Shown here one piece after another: positions 46,495-56,662 of a stretch of 64,000 bases of DNA. Where the stretch lies: NCBI GenBank assembly GCA_032164295.1, contig JAJHTX010000005.1:62001-126000 (forward strand), in the 5' to 3' direction. The position numbers and the translations under genes were made by a program. Source of the DNA: Inonotus obliquus (lineage: Eukaryota > Basidiomycota > Agaricomycetes > Hymenochaetales > Hymenochaetaceae). Below the pieces are notes generated by a model, which was not told where the DNA came from, made no database searches, and worked only from the letters and a program-made list of their open reading frames with translations. Each line of letters opens with the position of its first letter. Position 1 is the stretch's first letter.

Positions 46495-47202
46495 TCATGG
46501 TACTATGCTAGTACCCCTCTTTTCCGAATCTTTCTGGCCGCCCACCTCCCGCGGAACTGGCTTGGATCCACCGGCGCTTGGTCCAGAGATGAATGCGTTT
46601 AGTTGAATGCGTGCCGGGCGTAATGCAAAGTCGTAGATGGTGTACGGAAACGGCGTACGCGACCAGGTATAGTCCTCGAACACAAACGAACGGTTCGACA
46701 AGTAAGCAAGATGACATGAGAATTCTATATACGCGATCAACACACTGCATCTGAATCAAATAATTACTTTTACTCACAGCTCCTGTAGAACGTTATTCAA
46801 TCCATGACCCCATAGGTGCTCCGAAAAAAACAAATACATTCCATCCTTGCCTTCCGGAAACGGCAGCGAAAGGTTGTGCTGCGGTAGACGACGCTCGAAC
46901 TCTCGTATCCTTCTGTAACTTGGCGGAACACCAGACCAGAGAATCGCAAGAGGAATAAGAGTGAGAACACAAGCAAGAAAAGCGAATATGCGTCTCGGGG
47001 TCAAGAGGTGGATGAAAGCAAGGCACAGAGGCCTCAAGGACCCTTGTCGAAGGGAAAAGTGACCACACAGCGGAGTTGGTGACCCGCGGCGCGTGTTGGA
47101 TGGAAGGACGTCGCCACCATTGTTTGGGACGAGTTCGTAGTGTTCTAATGAGGCACGCTGTAAACTGAATAGACGACGTGCGAGGCCGTCCCAGGTGCCC
47201 AT
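46495..47202 (-). pseudogene. probable O-fucosyltransferase-like gene, C-terminally truncated copy
   Basis: Starts at ATG 47202 (MGTWDGLARRLFSLQRASL). A transmembrane segment (IFAFLACVLTLIPLAILWSG) near residue 95 fits a type II Golgi glycosyltransferase. The stretch KDGMYLFFSEHLWGHGLNNV followed by [20 protein letters not shown] is typical of a fungal family related to GDP-fucose protein O-fucosyltransferases. The frame then runs into a stop at 46495 after about 224 residues, before the conserved C-terminal half with the HLRRGDY motif, which is present in the second copy at 49708-50336. Joining the two exons needs an intron of only 33 nt (46745-46777). A truncated, probably inactive gene is inferred; the family name rests on pattern memory. 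Confidence 0.6.
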
Positions 47203-47870
47203 TGGAGTGGAAGGTAGAAGAAGATGAAGAAAGTTATTCGTTGAGTTTGAACTTTCCCATCGGGTCCTGCATTGTGATCTGGTGGTGTGAATGGCTGTGC
47301 CCCGCTTGTTGACTGAAATTTCGTTTAAAATGTTCCGTCCACAGCTCCTCAGCGCGGAATTATCGTCCTGATTCCACCATCTGAATTTGATCCAAGACAT
47401 TCAGTTGTTGTGAGGTGTCGCCCTGCGTGTCCATCATAACCCGTGACCGTAAGACATTCTTGCTGTTGTGAACCATTCCGTCGGTCGCTCCCAACCCAAT
47501 AATAACAATAATGAGACATCGACTTGTATTGCAGCGGGATCGTACCCTTCGCTGATGCTGAAGCAGATGTAGTGATGGGAGGCAGTGAAGTAGATCAGAC
47601 AACGGTCGACACCACCTGCAACTTGCGAGTCCGCCTTGCTAAGTCTATAGACTCTGGCTCGGAGCCCTGAGTCTGAGGGTCGCGCTCGTGGAGGCCTTCG
47701 CTTGGTGGCGTCTCGCAAATGAGTTACTTTGCAGCTGTCACGATGTAAAGGCATACAAGCGCCGCTTTGCATCAAGCTACAAGCCATATAAGCGCCTCCC
47801 TTAGCCCTAGGTATGCGGCCAACGTACACTCCAAGCACCCATCTATCAATCACCACTGCTTAAGATATCA
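47203..47870. promoter_or_regulatory. bidirectional promoter region, copy 1
   Basis: About 670 bp between two divergent starts (47202 minus, 47871 plus), nearly identical to 50337-51011. A TATA-like CCATATAAGC at about 47784 lies roughly 85 nt upstream of the plus-strand start. Open frames here (47434-47856 minus) are shared by both copies but lack coding features. Confidence 0.55.
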
Positions 47871-48215
47871 ATGCCTAGGAAAGGATACAAGCCCCCAAAA
47901 GACCCATACGAAGTCGTAATGGAGCGTGAGCTTAGACAGAAAATGGCAGGACACCAGAATTATCTCAACTTCTGTAACCGTCAGTATCATCTCTAATTTG
48001 AATATTTGAATAGGAGCTAACGTACAACTTCAGTTCAAGACTACGTGTTTAACCTTTATAAGGATACTGACCAAGGAGGATTTGTGATTATATTTAAAAA
48101 TAAAATAACTGGGGGTGGTAAGATGGTTGGGGAAAGGGGCTCTACAGTGGAAGAAGCTATGAACTCACAATTGCTCGTCAATTTTGTAAATGGTATTTCT
48201 AATTTTAATTTGTAA
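47871..48215 (+). CDS. small unknown protein, two-exon module 1
   Basis: Exon 1 (47871-47979) and exon 2 (48034-48215), with a 54-nt intron, encode 96 residues. Exon 1 is a charged helix-like segment (MPRKGYKPPKDPYEVVMERE onward). Exon 2 looks beta-rich then helical, with YVFNLYKDTDQGGFVIIFKN, KMVGERGSTVEEAM and LLVNFV. A second, diverged copy of the same exon-intron-exon unit follows at 48245-48592, and a third lies at 51012-51400, so the gene model is supported by conserved intron position and the conserved intron end (CTAAC-TACAACTTCAG region). No known family recognised. No signal peptide or membrane segment. Function unknown; divergently transcribed from the fucosyltransferase-like gene. 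Confidence 0.55.
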
Positions 48216-48244
48216 TATGGGAGGGATCATCATAAATCCCAACT

Positions 48245-48592
48245 AAACTGGGGGAAAGGTTGGCAACTCTTCAGGATAAACAAGTACTGCAAGCAGACAC
48301 TCGTTTTCTTTGGCCCATCTGTGAATGTCTGTATCAGCTCGGTTTCTCTTAATTTAAATAGGGGCTAGCATACCCACTTCAGATGATAATATATATGGTT
48401 TTACAATTATATGCTTTTGGAACGACAAGGGAAAGTTCGTGCTTAGATTAATAAACGAACTTGGTGGTGAAGTGACGGCTGTTGAAGGCAAGAACTGATG
48501 TGCCTGAGGCTATTGAAAACCTCTCCAATTGGGTCTATCATCAGTCAATCCGTCATAATCTTCCACGAGTTTTGCAATATTACAAAAAGTAA
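48245..48592 (+). pseudogene. second copy of the small two-exon module, frameshifted
   Basis: A helix-like exon (KLGERLATLQDKQVLQADTR, then FLWPICE) is followed by an intron whose ends match the one in module 1. The next exon reads NIYGFTIICFWNDKGKFVLR and LGGEVTAVEGKN before a stop. In the next frame the conserved end continues as DVPEAIENLSNWVYHQ and LPRVLQYYKK to a stop at 48592, so one frameshift separates the two halves. It could be a 3' domain of the upstream gene or a tandem duplicate; either way the present frame is broken. Confidence 0.5.
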
Positions 48593-48660
48593 TATGTCCA
48601 GTTTCCATTCAATATCACATAATAAAGTACTAGTGTGTTTGCACACCCCTGATTGAATAG

Positions 48661-49621
48661 CAAGGCAAGCGAGTCTTTGATAACTATGAGTCATCCACAG
48701 GAGAGCTGACTAATAGGATACATCAAGTCGCATCGCGTAGCAGGCTATTGAAGGACGACCGTGTGTTTAAGACCAGCGATGCCGACACGTTCGCAGCTGC
48801 TTCCTCGACGGAAAATGTCAAACTGGATTGCAGTCTTTGTCCGAGTGTTGTTTGCAGGAGACCAGTCCCGCTCTGTACTGCCTTTCGTTCCAAGGCGAAC
48901 GAAGGAGATTTGGTTGATGGCTTGTCCCCTGTCGGAAAGTTACCGTTCGAGTTGAAGACTTCGTATGCGACACGGGCGAGTTCCGATGAATGTGATTTCA
49001 ATATGCATTTGAGTAACTCCAGGTACGCATCTCATCGTCTAACACATAGCTTATCTCTCATCCGTTGCACCAAGCTACGCAAAGATCTCTGACTTTTGTC
49101 GGATGAAGGTTTCCCTCGAGTATCTCACTACGCTGTTTAGAGACGGAATGTGGATAGCACTGGGCGGGACCCATCTCAAATTCCTTCGAGAGATTCCTAT
49201 CAATGCCAAGTACGAAGTTCGAATGTACGTCGGTAGTTGGGACACGAAATGGGTGAGTGACATAATCTTCTATGAACGTGTCTCTGCTGAGACAAGACAG
49301 ATGCACATCATCGTAAGACTCGTGAGCAAGCGAAAGGGCAAGGCGGGCTCTGACGAAACAAAGGCTCGCGAACGAATCGAGGGCGCGAAAGAGGCACTGA
49401 AGTTGAACACCTCGTCTTCCAGCTACATACCATTCCCTCATCTTCACACTCCTGCTGCTCCGGACGCGTCGGGCTTTACGACGCCAAACCCTCTACAGCT
49501 TTCGTCTGCAAAAGAATTTGATTCACTCTGGAAAGAGGCGCCTGGGGAGGCACTCCACTGTGTCGCAATGAACGAAGTGTGTTTTATGCACGGACACGTC
49601 CATACGTCTAGCCGTCCGTAG
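48661..49621 (+). CDS. thioesterase-fold (4HBT/THEM6-like) protein, 5' end unresolved
   Basis: Exons of about 48661-49022, 49075-49252 and 49301-49621 join in frame. The core reads PFELKTSYATRASSDECDFN followed by MHLSNSSYAK, then WIALGGTHLKFLREIP and YEVRMYVGSWDTKW, then MHIIVRLVSKRKG. This is the pattern of the hot-dog fold thioesterase-like family related to THEM6, abundant in fungi. The Asp in DFNMHLSNS is the usual candidate active-site position. The C-terminus includes the late conserved patch ALHCVAMNEVCFMHG. No ATG precedes the core in frame; the open frame begins after a stop at 48658-48660, so the first exon is missing, unrecognised or lost in the neighbouring rearrangement. Substrate unknown. 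Confidence 0.68.
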
Positions 49622-49707
49622 CATAACAATATTCGACGATGAACTTGAAACTTGCTCAATCGTTTGTCAGTCATCACTTGTCAATATTCAATCACTCACT
49701 CCATTCC

Positions 49708-50336
49708 CTACAAACATTCTGCCCGGTCCGCAATAGCCATGTCAATAGCCATCTCAACATACTTTTGTTCATCATCCACCTGGAGATCTAAGCCGCTTTT
49801 CAAGTCCGCCCATCCATCGCGCATCAGACCAGCCCCATCGTTCGTCAGTACGTACACCCGTTGCAATTCAGGCCTCTCTTCCCGCAGGTCATGCAGCTTC
49901 TTCACAATATCCTCAACTTCCGGCCAGAAGTGCTTCATGTAACTCTCCTCCCGCCCATTCAAGTCTTGAAGCGAACCGAACTCGGGTGGGCTAAATCGAT
50001 CTGGAAGTTCCGGGAATCGATTCAGGTATGTCGCGCCCCACTTTGCCATTCGCGGGCAGTGACGGATGTAGTCGCCCCGTCGGAGGTGCGCTGCGATGAG
50101 ACCTTCGATCACCTCCGGTAGGATAGACATGGGAGTAGACGTGAGGAAAGGCAGGTTCCGTGCTACGCCAGACATCCTTGTTGAAGGGGAAAGTGACCAC
50201 GCAGCGGAGTTGGTGACCCGCGGCGCGTGTTGGATGGAAGGACGTCGCCACCATTGTTTGGGACGAGTTCGTAGTGTTCTAATGAGGCACGCTGTAAACT
50301 GAATAGACGACGTGCGAGGCCGTCCCAGGTGCCCAT
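49708..50336 (-). pseudogene. fucosyltransferase-like pseudogene with internal deletion
   Basis: The first 50-odd codons from ATG 50336 match the gene at 47202 (MGTWDGLARRLFSLQRASL), but after HFPLQQG the frame meets a stop. The sequence then resumes in another frame with the C-terminal domain that the first copy lacks: STPMSILPEVIEGLIAAHLR, RRGDYIRHCPRMAKWG, WPEVEDIVKKLHDLREERPE, VYVLTND and YVEMAIDMAIADRAE. The last part is frameshifted (MFVGNG lies in another frame) and stops. The TM segment and the central region are missing. A short deletion after VLTN also appears. This copy is dead. It is tail-to-tail with the thioesterase-like gene. Confidence 0.75.
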
Positions 50337-51011
50337 TGAAGTGGAAGGTAGAAGAAGATGAAGAAAGTTATTCGTTGAGTTTGAACTTTCCCATCGGGTC
50401 CTGCATTGTGATCTGGTGGTGTGAATGGCTGTGCCCCGCTTGTTGACTGAAATTTCGTTAAAAATGTTCCGTACACAGATCCTCAGCGCGGAATTCTCGT
50501 CCAGTGAACTAAAAGAAGAGTGATTCTACCATCTAGCCATCCAGAATTTGATCCAAGACATTCAGTTGTCGCCCTGCGTGTCCATCATAACCCGTGACCG
50601 TAAGACATTCTTGCTGTTGTGAACCATTCCGTCGGTCGCTCCCAACCCAATAATAACAATAATGAGACATCGACTTGTATTGCAGCGGGATCGTACCCTT
50701 CGCTGATGCTGAAGCAGATGTAGTGATGGGAGGCAGTGAAGTAGATCAGACAACGGTCGACACCACCTGCAACTTGCGAGTCCGCCTTGCTAAGTCTATA
50801 GACTCTGACTCGGAGCCCTGAGTCTGAGGGTCGCGCTCGTGGAGGCCTTCGCTTCGCATTCTTGGTGGCGTCTCGCAAATGAGTTACTTTGCAGCTGTCA
50901 CGATGTAAAGGCATACAAGCGCCGCTTTGCATCAAGCTACAAGCCATATAAGCGCCTCCCTTAGCCCTAGACCAAGCACCCATCTATCAATCACCACTGC
51001 TTAAGACATCA
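50337..51011. promoter_or_regulatory. bidirectional promoter region, copy 2
   Basis: Near-identical to 47203-47870 and keeps the TATA-like CCATATAAGC (about 50943) upstream of the plus-strand ATG at 51012. Confidence 0.5.
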
Positions 51012-51400
51012 ATGCCAAGAGGGGGTCAGTATAAATACACAAACGAACAGGAAGAGCAACTCGAATTCGTACGAGAGCGTGAGCTTATAAAGAAAATGGA
51101 AGAACACATAAATTATCCCCCATTCTGTGCATGTCTGTATCATCTCATTTTCTCCTAATTTGAATATTTGAATGGGAGCTAACATACAACTTCAGATGTG
51201 GTGTGCGGGAGGGGTTCAGGCTCTACAGTGGAAGAAGCTATGTACTCAAAGGTGCTCGTCGAATGGGTAATCCATTTTTCTGATGGAAAAATACATCCTC
51301 AGTTTCTCCCTGATTTAAATGGGTACTTCAGATGATAAAATATATAATTTTTCAATTGTATGCTTTTGGAACGACAAGGGAAAATTCGTGCTTCAATTAC
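51012..51400 (+). pseudogene. degenerate copy of the small two-exon module gene
   Basis: Exon 1 is intact but diverged (MPRGGQYKYTNEQEEQLEFV, then RERELIKKMEEHINYPPFC). The intron is conserved, but exon 2 has lost its beta-rich core and retains only the GSTVEEAMYSKVLVEWV end. A fragment of the second module (FSIVCFWNDKGKFVLQL) follows near 51340-51395 and then stops. Confidence 0.6.
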
Positions 51401-53395
51401 AATAATAATTTGGACACACGATTTTCACGTGCATCGCCTGCGACTGACTCAAAATGCAAATGAATGCTCATTTTCTCCGTCAATATGGCACAATATGTCT
51501 CCACTAAGGGCTCAAAAAATACTATTCGTCAATGTGAAGAGATATATGTAAAAACAATTGAGCTTCGTCAAATGTATCTATTGCTACAGTGCAGACAATG
51601 TCATCTCATTCCAATTCCTGGTAATTTCCACATGAATCAAAAATCACATCTCAATCAGACTGCTGTTAGGACCAGTGTAGATCGGATCAGCAGATCGAAT
51701 GGTTTCTCGTAGAAAGTGCGAAACGCTGGTCTGACCGTCACAGGTGTTTTGAAGTGGGAAATAGGCCTTGGTACAAAGACATCCCCGAATCTCACAGATG
51801 CTGCAGATGCGGTAAAGAGGAGGCTGGATAGCTAATTGATTCCTTTAGGAGTCGGTTGTATTGCACACGCTGAAAAGGAAGCTCGGTGTTTGATTCAGAA
51901 AGCATCCAGGTGCTTGCTGTTGCTGAAGAATTCAAACTTTAGCACATTAAGCAAGAGGAAAGCCTTGGAACGTACTTGTTACGACGAATGTATTCATGGA
52001 AAGTCAGTTGTCGCCTCCACGTTGCTAATACCTCGACTAAAGGAGCAAAAGCACTTCACCCCGGTGGCTAATTTGTAGGTCTTGGTCTCGAATGCTTCGG
52101 TCGTCGGCTGTACGCGATACTCTAGGCTTGGCATCGATCCGATGGTTCTTCCGCAGTGTTCCGCCCGCCAACTTAGCCAGCACCAGCGAATAGCTGATAA
52201 GTTTAAAAATACCAAACAGGCTTGGCAGACCAATGTGTGTCTTCCCCGATGTGGATGACGGGTGGGCATTACTCGTTTGATCGTGTTAAGCAAGGACTTT
52301 TACCAGCTTCGTAGGCACGACCTTGATAATGCATCCCATGGATTGCCTTGCAGCGCTTGAGCCGAAGTCTCAGCTACTTAACCCACGACATCACGCCAGC
52401 GGTCAAGCAGGTCAATTGTTTGATGTTCCGTTCGCGGTATAGAAAGCACCTGATGGGTACTCCATTCAGCTGAGACGCGGGAAACGTTGCACGTAATGTA
52501 ACGGTCGTACAACCATCGAATGGGATGATGCTAGACCTGACGTCGCGTGCAGCGCGTTCATTTGAGCAGTACAAATGCATCCTTGCTTCATCATGAGTTT
52601 ACAGATTGCCAAACATGCCTCCAGCGAATTCATGATACGTTCGTGATCCTTTGAACTGACGAGGCCTACGTGAGACTAGACCACGGGAAGATTCAATAGA
52701 TGTTTGCGAAAAGTATGGAAGCTCCTATCGGGGAAGTCAGCAAAACGATCCGTGTCGACTTTCTAGCCAAGGACGCACAGACAGTAGGCAACCTTCCATG
52801 CAGCGAAGCGCGCTTCTGGGGTGAGGCACAACGATATCTATACCCATAACCAGGGAGCTGATTTTGGAGAGTAAGTGACACTGATAGGCCAGCTTAGTTT
52901 GTGTTACAACAGACCTCTGCCATATCCATCAGCGTTGCGCCGCGGCGCTGACTCTATTGTGAGCATCATTTGTCCAGAATCCCGTTTTGAGTTCAGTTGA
53001 CTGAAGCAGAACAACGTTTGGTCTTCAAATGAGGGGACCACGGAGGGAGGAGGACAGGCATCTGCCAAGCCCGTCTACCAAAATAAGGTAGGCGGTAGCC
53101 GACCCAACTGCACGTGATCATTCTTAACGAGCTTCCGCCGTGTCGCAATATGTTTTATAAATCCATGGTGCAGGCGATGGCCCGGAGCTCTCTACCCCCA
53201 ACTTGCTTCAAGCGGTCTCTCGTGGGTGTCCCTTCTCGAGCTTTGAGGAAGGTTTTTGGCTCCTTCAAAGTTTGTCGGCGGACTTCATAGTGCATTCGCC
53301 ACCGCTCAGCTCCATTTAACTCCCGAAGATAGTTTATCTGTTAGCTTGTTGCATTCGAAAGGAATCGTCTCTGACGTCCGAAAATCCTAATCGCT
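51401..53395. other. gene-poor region
   Basis: About 2 kb with only short uninformative frames on both strands. The end includes the promoter of the MFS gene. No repeat recognised. Confidence 0.45.
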
Positions 53396-55284
53396 ATGCG
53401 AACAAATGAGCGGGATGTGATATCTGAGGAACTTGATGAAGGCGGACTTGAACAGCCCAACGCTTTGACGGCCTCTCCGCGACAGGGACTCGTGTCATCC
53501 GCTAGCTCACAAACAGCTATCCCTGCAATGCGCAGCACACGGGATTCTATCGAGAAAGTTGATAAGGAGAAAAGTAACGAAGCTGTGGACTCGTCTGACA
53601 CCGAGCATCTCGGACAGGAGGCTGATGAAGACGAGCCGACGGGGGGTCTTCAGGAAGAGGAGCTCGAGAAGGCAAGAAATCGTTCGCTGCTACGAAGCAT
53701 CATGCTTGTCGCCACTTGCACTATTGGAATGATTCTCAATGTGCGTTGGTTTTGCTCGCTCTTTTCTTGTCCTGAGGTTCACTGTTTTCCTAGATTGCCT
53801 CTTCGTCTTCTGCGTCAATCACTTTGCCCTCAATCGGTCGAGACTTCCAGGAATCCGAGGACAGGTTACAATGGGCCGTTTCAGCTTATTCGCTATCATC
53901 AGTGAGTCTTTAAAATTTCACCTCATGAATATCTTATCTGATAGTCTGCAATACTCAATAGGGATGCCTGTTGATCTTCTTCGGTCGCCTGGCCGACCTT
54001 TACGGCCGCAAGAAAGCTTTCCTAATTGGCACCTTATGGCTCGGCGTTTTCTCCATAGGCTGCGGGTTTGCCAATTCCATCACTTCTCTTTTCATTCTTC
54101 GAGGGTTTCAGGGGATTGGACCCGCGGCAATCGTTCCCGCGTCGCTCGGTATTTTGGCACATGCGTTTCCTCCGTCTCGGGCTCGGTCAATCGCCTTCGC
54201 GACGTTCTCAGCAGGGGCGCCCGTAGGCGGTGCCGTTGGTTTGCAAATCGGCGGTATTCTCACGCAGTGGGCCCCCGCAACTTGGCGGGCACCGTTTTAT
54301 CTTTCAGCGGGACTCTCGGTACTTGTCTTGGTCGGTGGCATCCTCTTCATTGATAAAGATCTTCCGTCGACAGAAAAGGATAAACGCGTGGATTGGATTG
54401 GTGCCGCTTTGATCACAAGTGCTCTCGTACTGATCACGTTCGCCGTAGGCGAGGGCGAACTTGCGCCGCGGCAGTGGAGGACACCGTACATAATCTCTCT
54501 TCTCGTCGTTGGCATAGTTCTGCTTGCCGCCTTCCTATTATGGCAAGCTTACTTGGAGCACGATCAATCCGGAAGATGGTGCCCACCTCTCATGAAACTA
54601 TCCTTGTGGACTCGTGCGCGGGGCAGATTCGCTGCGACGCAGGGCATTGCGTTCCTTGAATGGGCGTCCTTCCTGTCATGGCAGTTCTGGGCACAGCTGT
54701 TTTATCAAGACTACCAAGGCCTGGATCCGATTCTCACCTCCATCCGGCTACTACCGATGTTTGTAGTTGGCGTCCTATGCAATGTATTTGTCGCGGCCGT
54801 CGTCGGACATGTACCATATGTGATCCTCGTTGCTATCGGCACTTTGTTGACGGGAACAGCAGGGCTGTTGTTTGTGGTTATCGACCCCAACGCAACATAT
54901 TGGGCATTTGGGTTCCCAGCAGCCATCGTTAGTGTGTTTGGTGCAGATTTCGTCTTTGCTTGCGGCACAATATTTGTCGCTAAAGTCTCCCGACCACACG
55001 AACAAAGTCTTGCAGGCGGTCTCTTCCAAACGCTGACGCAACTCGGCACTGCCATTGGTCTCGCATCCAGTACGGTTGTCCACAATTCTGTATTGCGCGA
55101 TAATACTGGGCAACCAGGCGTCGACGCACGGCTTGAAGCTTTTAGAGCTGCCCAGTGGATGTCGTTTGCGTTCGGTGCCGCGGGAACTGTCGTAGCTATT
55201 GCCTTTCTTAGAGGAGTTGGCCCTGTAGGAAATCGAGCTTCAATCAAGACGGCCACCGCGGAAAAAGACGCAGAACGAGTGTAG
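53396..55284 (+). CDS. MFS transporter, DHA2-type (14-TM) drug/H+ antiporter family
   Basis: Three exons (53396-53740, 53794-53901, 53962-55284) encode 591 residues. A hydrophilic acidic N-terminus of about 95 residues precedes the first helix (SIMLVATCTIGMILN). Family marks are the extracellular-side start SASITLPSIGRDFQ, motif A GRLADLYGRKK between TM2 and TM3, FILRGFQGIGPAAIVPASLG, and a glycine-rich motif C-like segment SAGAPVGGAVGLQIGG. Fourteen hydrophobic segments are plausible. Such proteins in fungi export drugs, toxins or small metabolites, or take up polyamines and siderophores; the substrate is not deducible here. There is no biosynthetic cluster around it; the nearest neighbour is an NmrA-like oxidoreductase on the other strand (convergent). 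Confidence 0.92.
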
Positions 55285-55607
55285 AAATGATTCTTACACG
55301 AGTAAAGAAGACGTATACTGGATTCGATTCCCGATCTTAATTCGGGCTCTCGGTTCCTGGCCACGATCTTGACATGCGACTTACGCTGTCTTGTTTTCAT
55401 GGGGTTTCATGGGTTTCATGTTGGTATCTTTGACCGCATTCTCTTTCATAGGAAGCTTATTTTTTGAATCATGTTTTTGATCCACACCACTGATCATCAT
55501 TCGCGTTCGCAAGTTCTCATTCTGACGTAAATCATTCGTATAGACCTCCGTTACAAGCCATGTTACAGATCACCTAATGTTGCTTGTATATTCGCTGACG
55601 ACTAACT
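55285..55607. other. convergent intergenic region
   Basis: 3' flanks of two convergent genes. T-rich; no gene seen. Confidence 0.55.
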
Positions 55608-56662
55608 TCAACGACCATAAATTTCTAGAAGAAAATCAACGAGTTTCTTTGGATTCCAGTTCAGGAACTCGCTGTTCGTGATTTCCTCTGGTTTTCCGGA
55701 AGCACCTGCCCCATTATCCCACGACAACAGAAGAAAAGAGGCGAGGTCCGACGGGTCCTTCTCTAAGGCGACTTCCAGCTCCGAACGCGGGCGGTGTGCG
55801 ATCGTTATTGGCTTACTCGAGCGTGCCTTCAATTCTTGAGCAAGTTGATTATAGCTCTGTAATCCGCGGACATTAGCTAAATTCCTCTTCAGGCTGGATC
55901 AAGATACAGATACTCACAAACCTGTCTGCTTCAATTCGGAATGTGCGCCACTCGAGCTTCTCCCTCGGGAGAGTAGTTAGCACATGTGCAACATAGCGAG
56001 CGATATCAGTCCGGCTCGTCCACGATATGGGGGCATCTCCGACACCGGCGATGACGATCTTTCCGTTCTGAAAGTCGAATCCGAATGCTGGGCCAAGTCC
56101 CCTGCCAACAAAAGTCAGAATTGTCGCGTAAAGATCGACCGTGTTCTTACATGTCTATAATCCAATCAAAGAAGTTACCAGTATAAAAGGCGCTCCAAGG
56201 CAACTTGATTTCGTCTTTCAACTTCTTTCTGAAAGCATCTTTCTCGCCCCAAAAGCCATCTGTGTGGTCATCCGATGGATTTCCGAACTCTGACGGCACG
56301 AAGAGTTTGACTCCAGATGCTTTAGCTGCAATTGCAAGTGGTTCTTGGGCTCCGAGATCAAATGCATTTAGTGTCGAAATGACAACATCGACACCGGAAA
56401 GGGCGGATTGAATAAATGATGGAGAGGTGTAGTCGACAGTGACAACCTTGGCGCCCTTTGCGACCAAGTCATCATGTCTACTGGCCTATAACAAGAAGAT
56501 GAGCAGGTGCTATGGAAGAAAACGAAGGCAGCTACATACAGAGCGAGAGAGAACCGTTACAGAGGAGATAACGCCTTCATTCTTCTTCGCAATGAGAGCC
56601 TCGACGAGGAACTTGCCGATACTACCAGCTCCTGCAACCGCGAAGGATTTGAAAGTAGACAT
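55608..56662 (-). CDS. NmrA-like / isoflavone-reductase-like NAD(P)-binding protein
   Basis: Four exons (56540-56662, 56151-56485, 55918-56101, 55608-55856) encode 296 residues, the usual size. The N-terminal Rossmann motif is SFAVAGAGSIGKFLVEAL (GxGxxG type), followed by the beta-strand VTVLSRS. Further marks are GAKVVTVDYTS, GVDVVISTLNAF, the conserved patch VKLFVPSEFGNPSDD, LPWSAFYTGNFFDWI, and TDIARYVAHVLT. This is the atypical SDR subfamily containing NmrA and plant isoflavone or phenylcoumaran benzylic ether reductases; fungal members act as redox sensors or oxidoreductases on aromatic compounds. The catalytic Lys of the plant enzymes cannot be placed with certainty here. Cytosolic; no signal peptide. 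Confidence 0.9.

Larger units (their letters stand above)
47048..48450. repeat. segmental duplication, first copy
   Basis: Near-identical to 50183-51011 from about 47048 to 47880 (promoter and 5' end of the fucosyltransferase-like gene, plus the intergenic region). Homology then continues in more diverged and deleted form to about 48450 against 51012-51400. The left breakpoint lies inside the fucosyltransferase-like frame. Confidence 0.85.
50183..51400. repeat. segmental duplication, second copy
   Basis: Counterpart of 47048-48450. Differences include a short insertion near 50851 (CATTCTT), a deletion of about 20 bp near 50970 and an insertion around 50505-50540. The breakpoint at about 50183 joins the duplicated 5' end to the C-terminal fucosyltransferase-like sequence. 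Confidence 0.85.

Noticed and set aside
47434..47856. 140-codon minus-strand frame, repeated at 50585-50983
   Set aside because: Preserved in both copies only because the whole segment is duplicated; it lies upstream of the fucosyltransferase-like ATG, and the duplicates differ by insertions.
53396..56662. Idea of a secondary-metabolite cluster from the MFS exporter and NmrA-like gene
   Set aside because: No core biosynthetic enzyme (PKS, NRPS, terpene synthase) is present within the window; the two genes are merely convergent neighbours.
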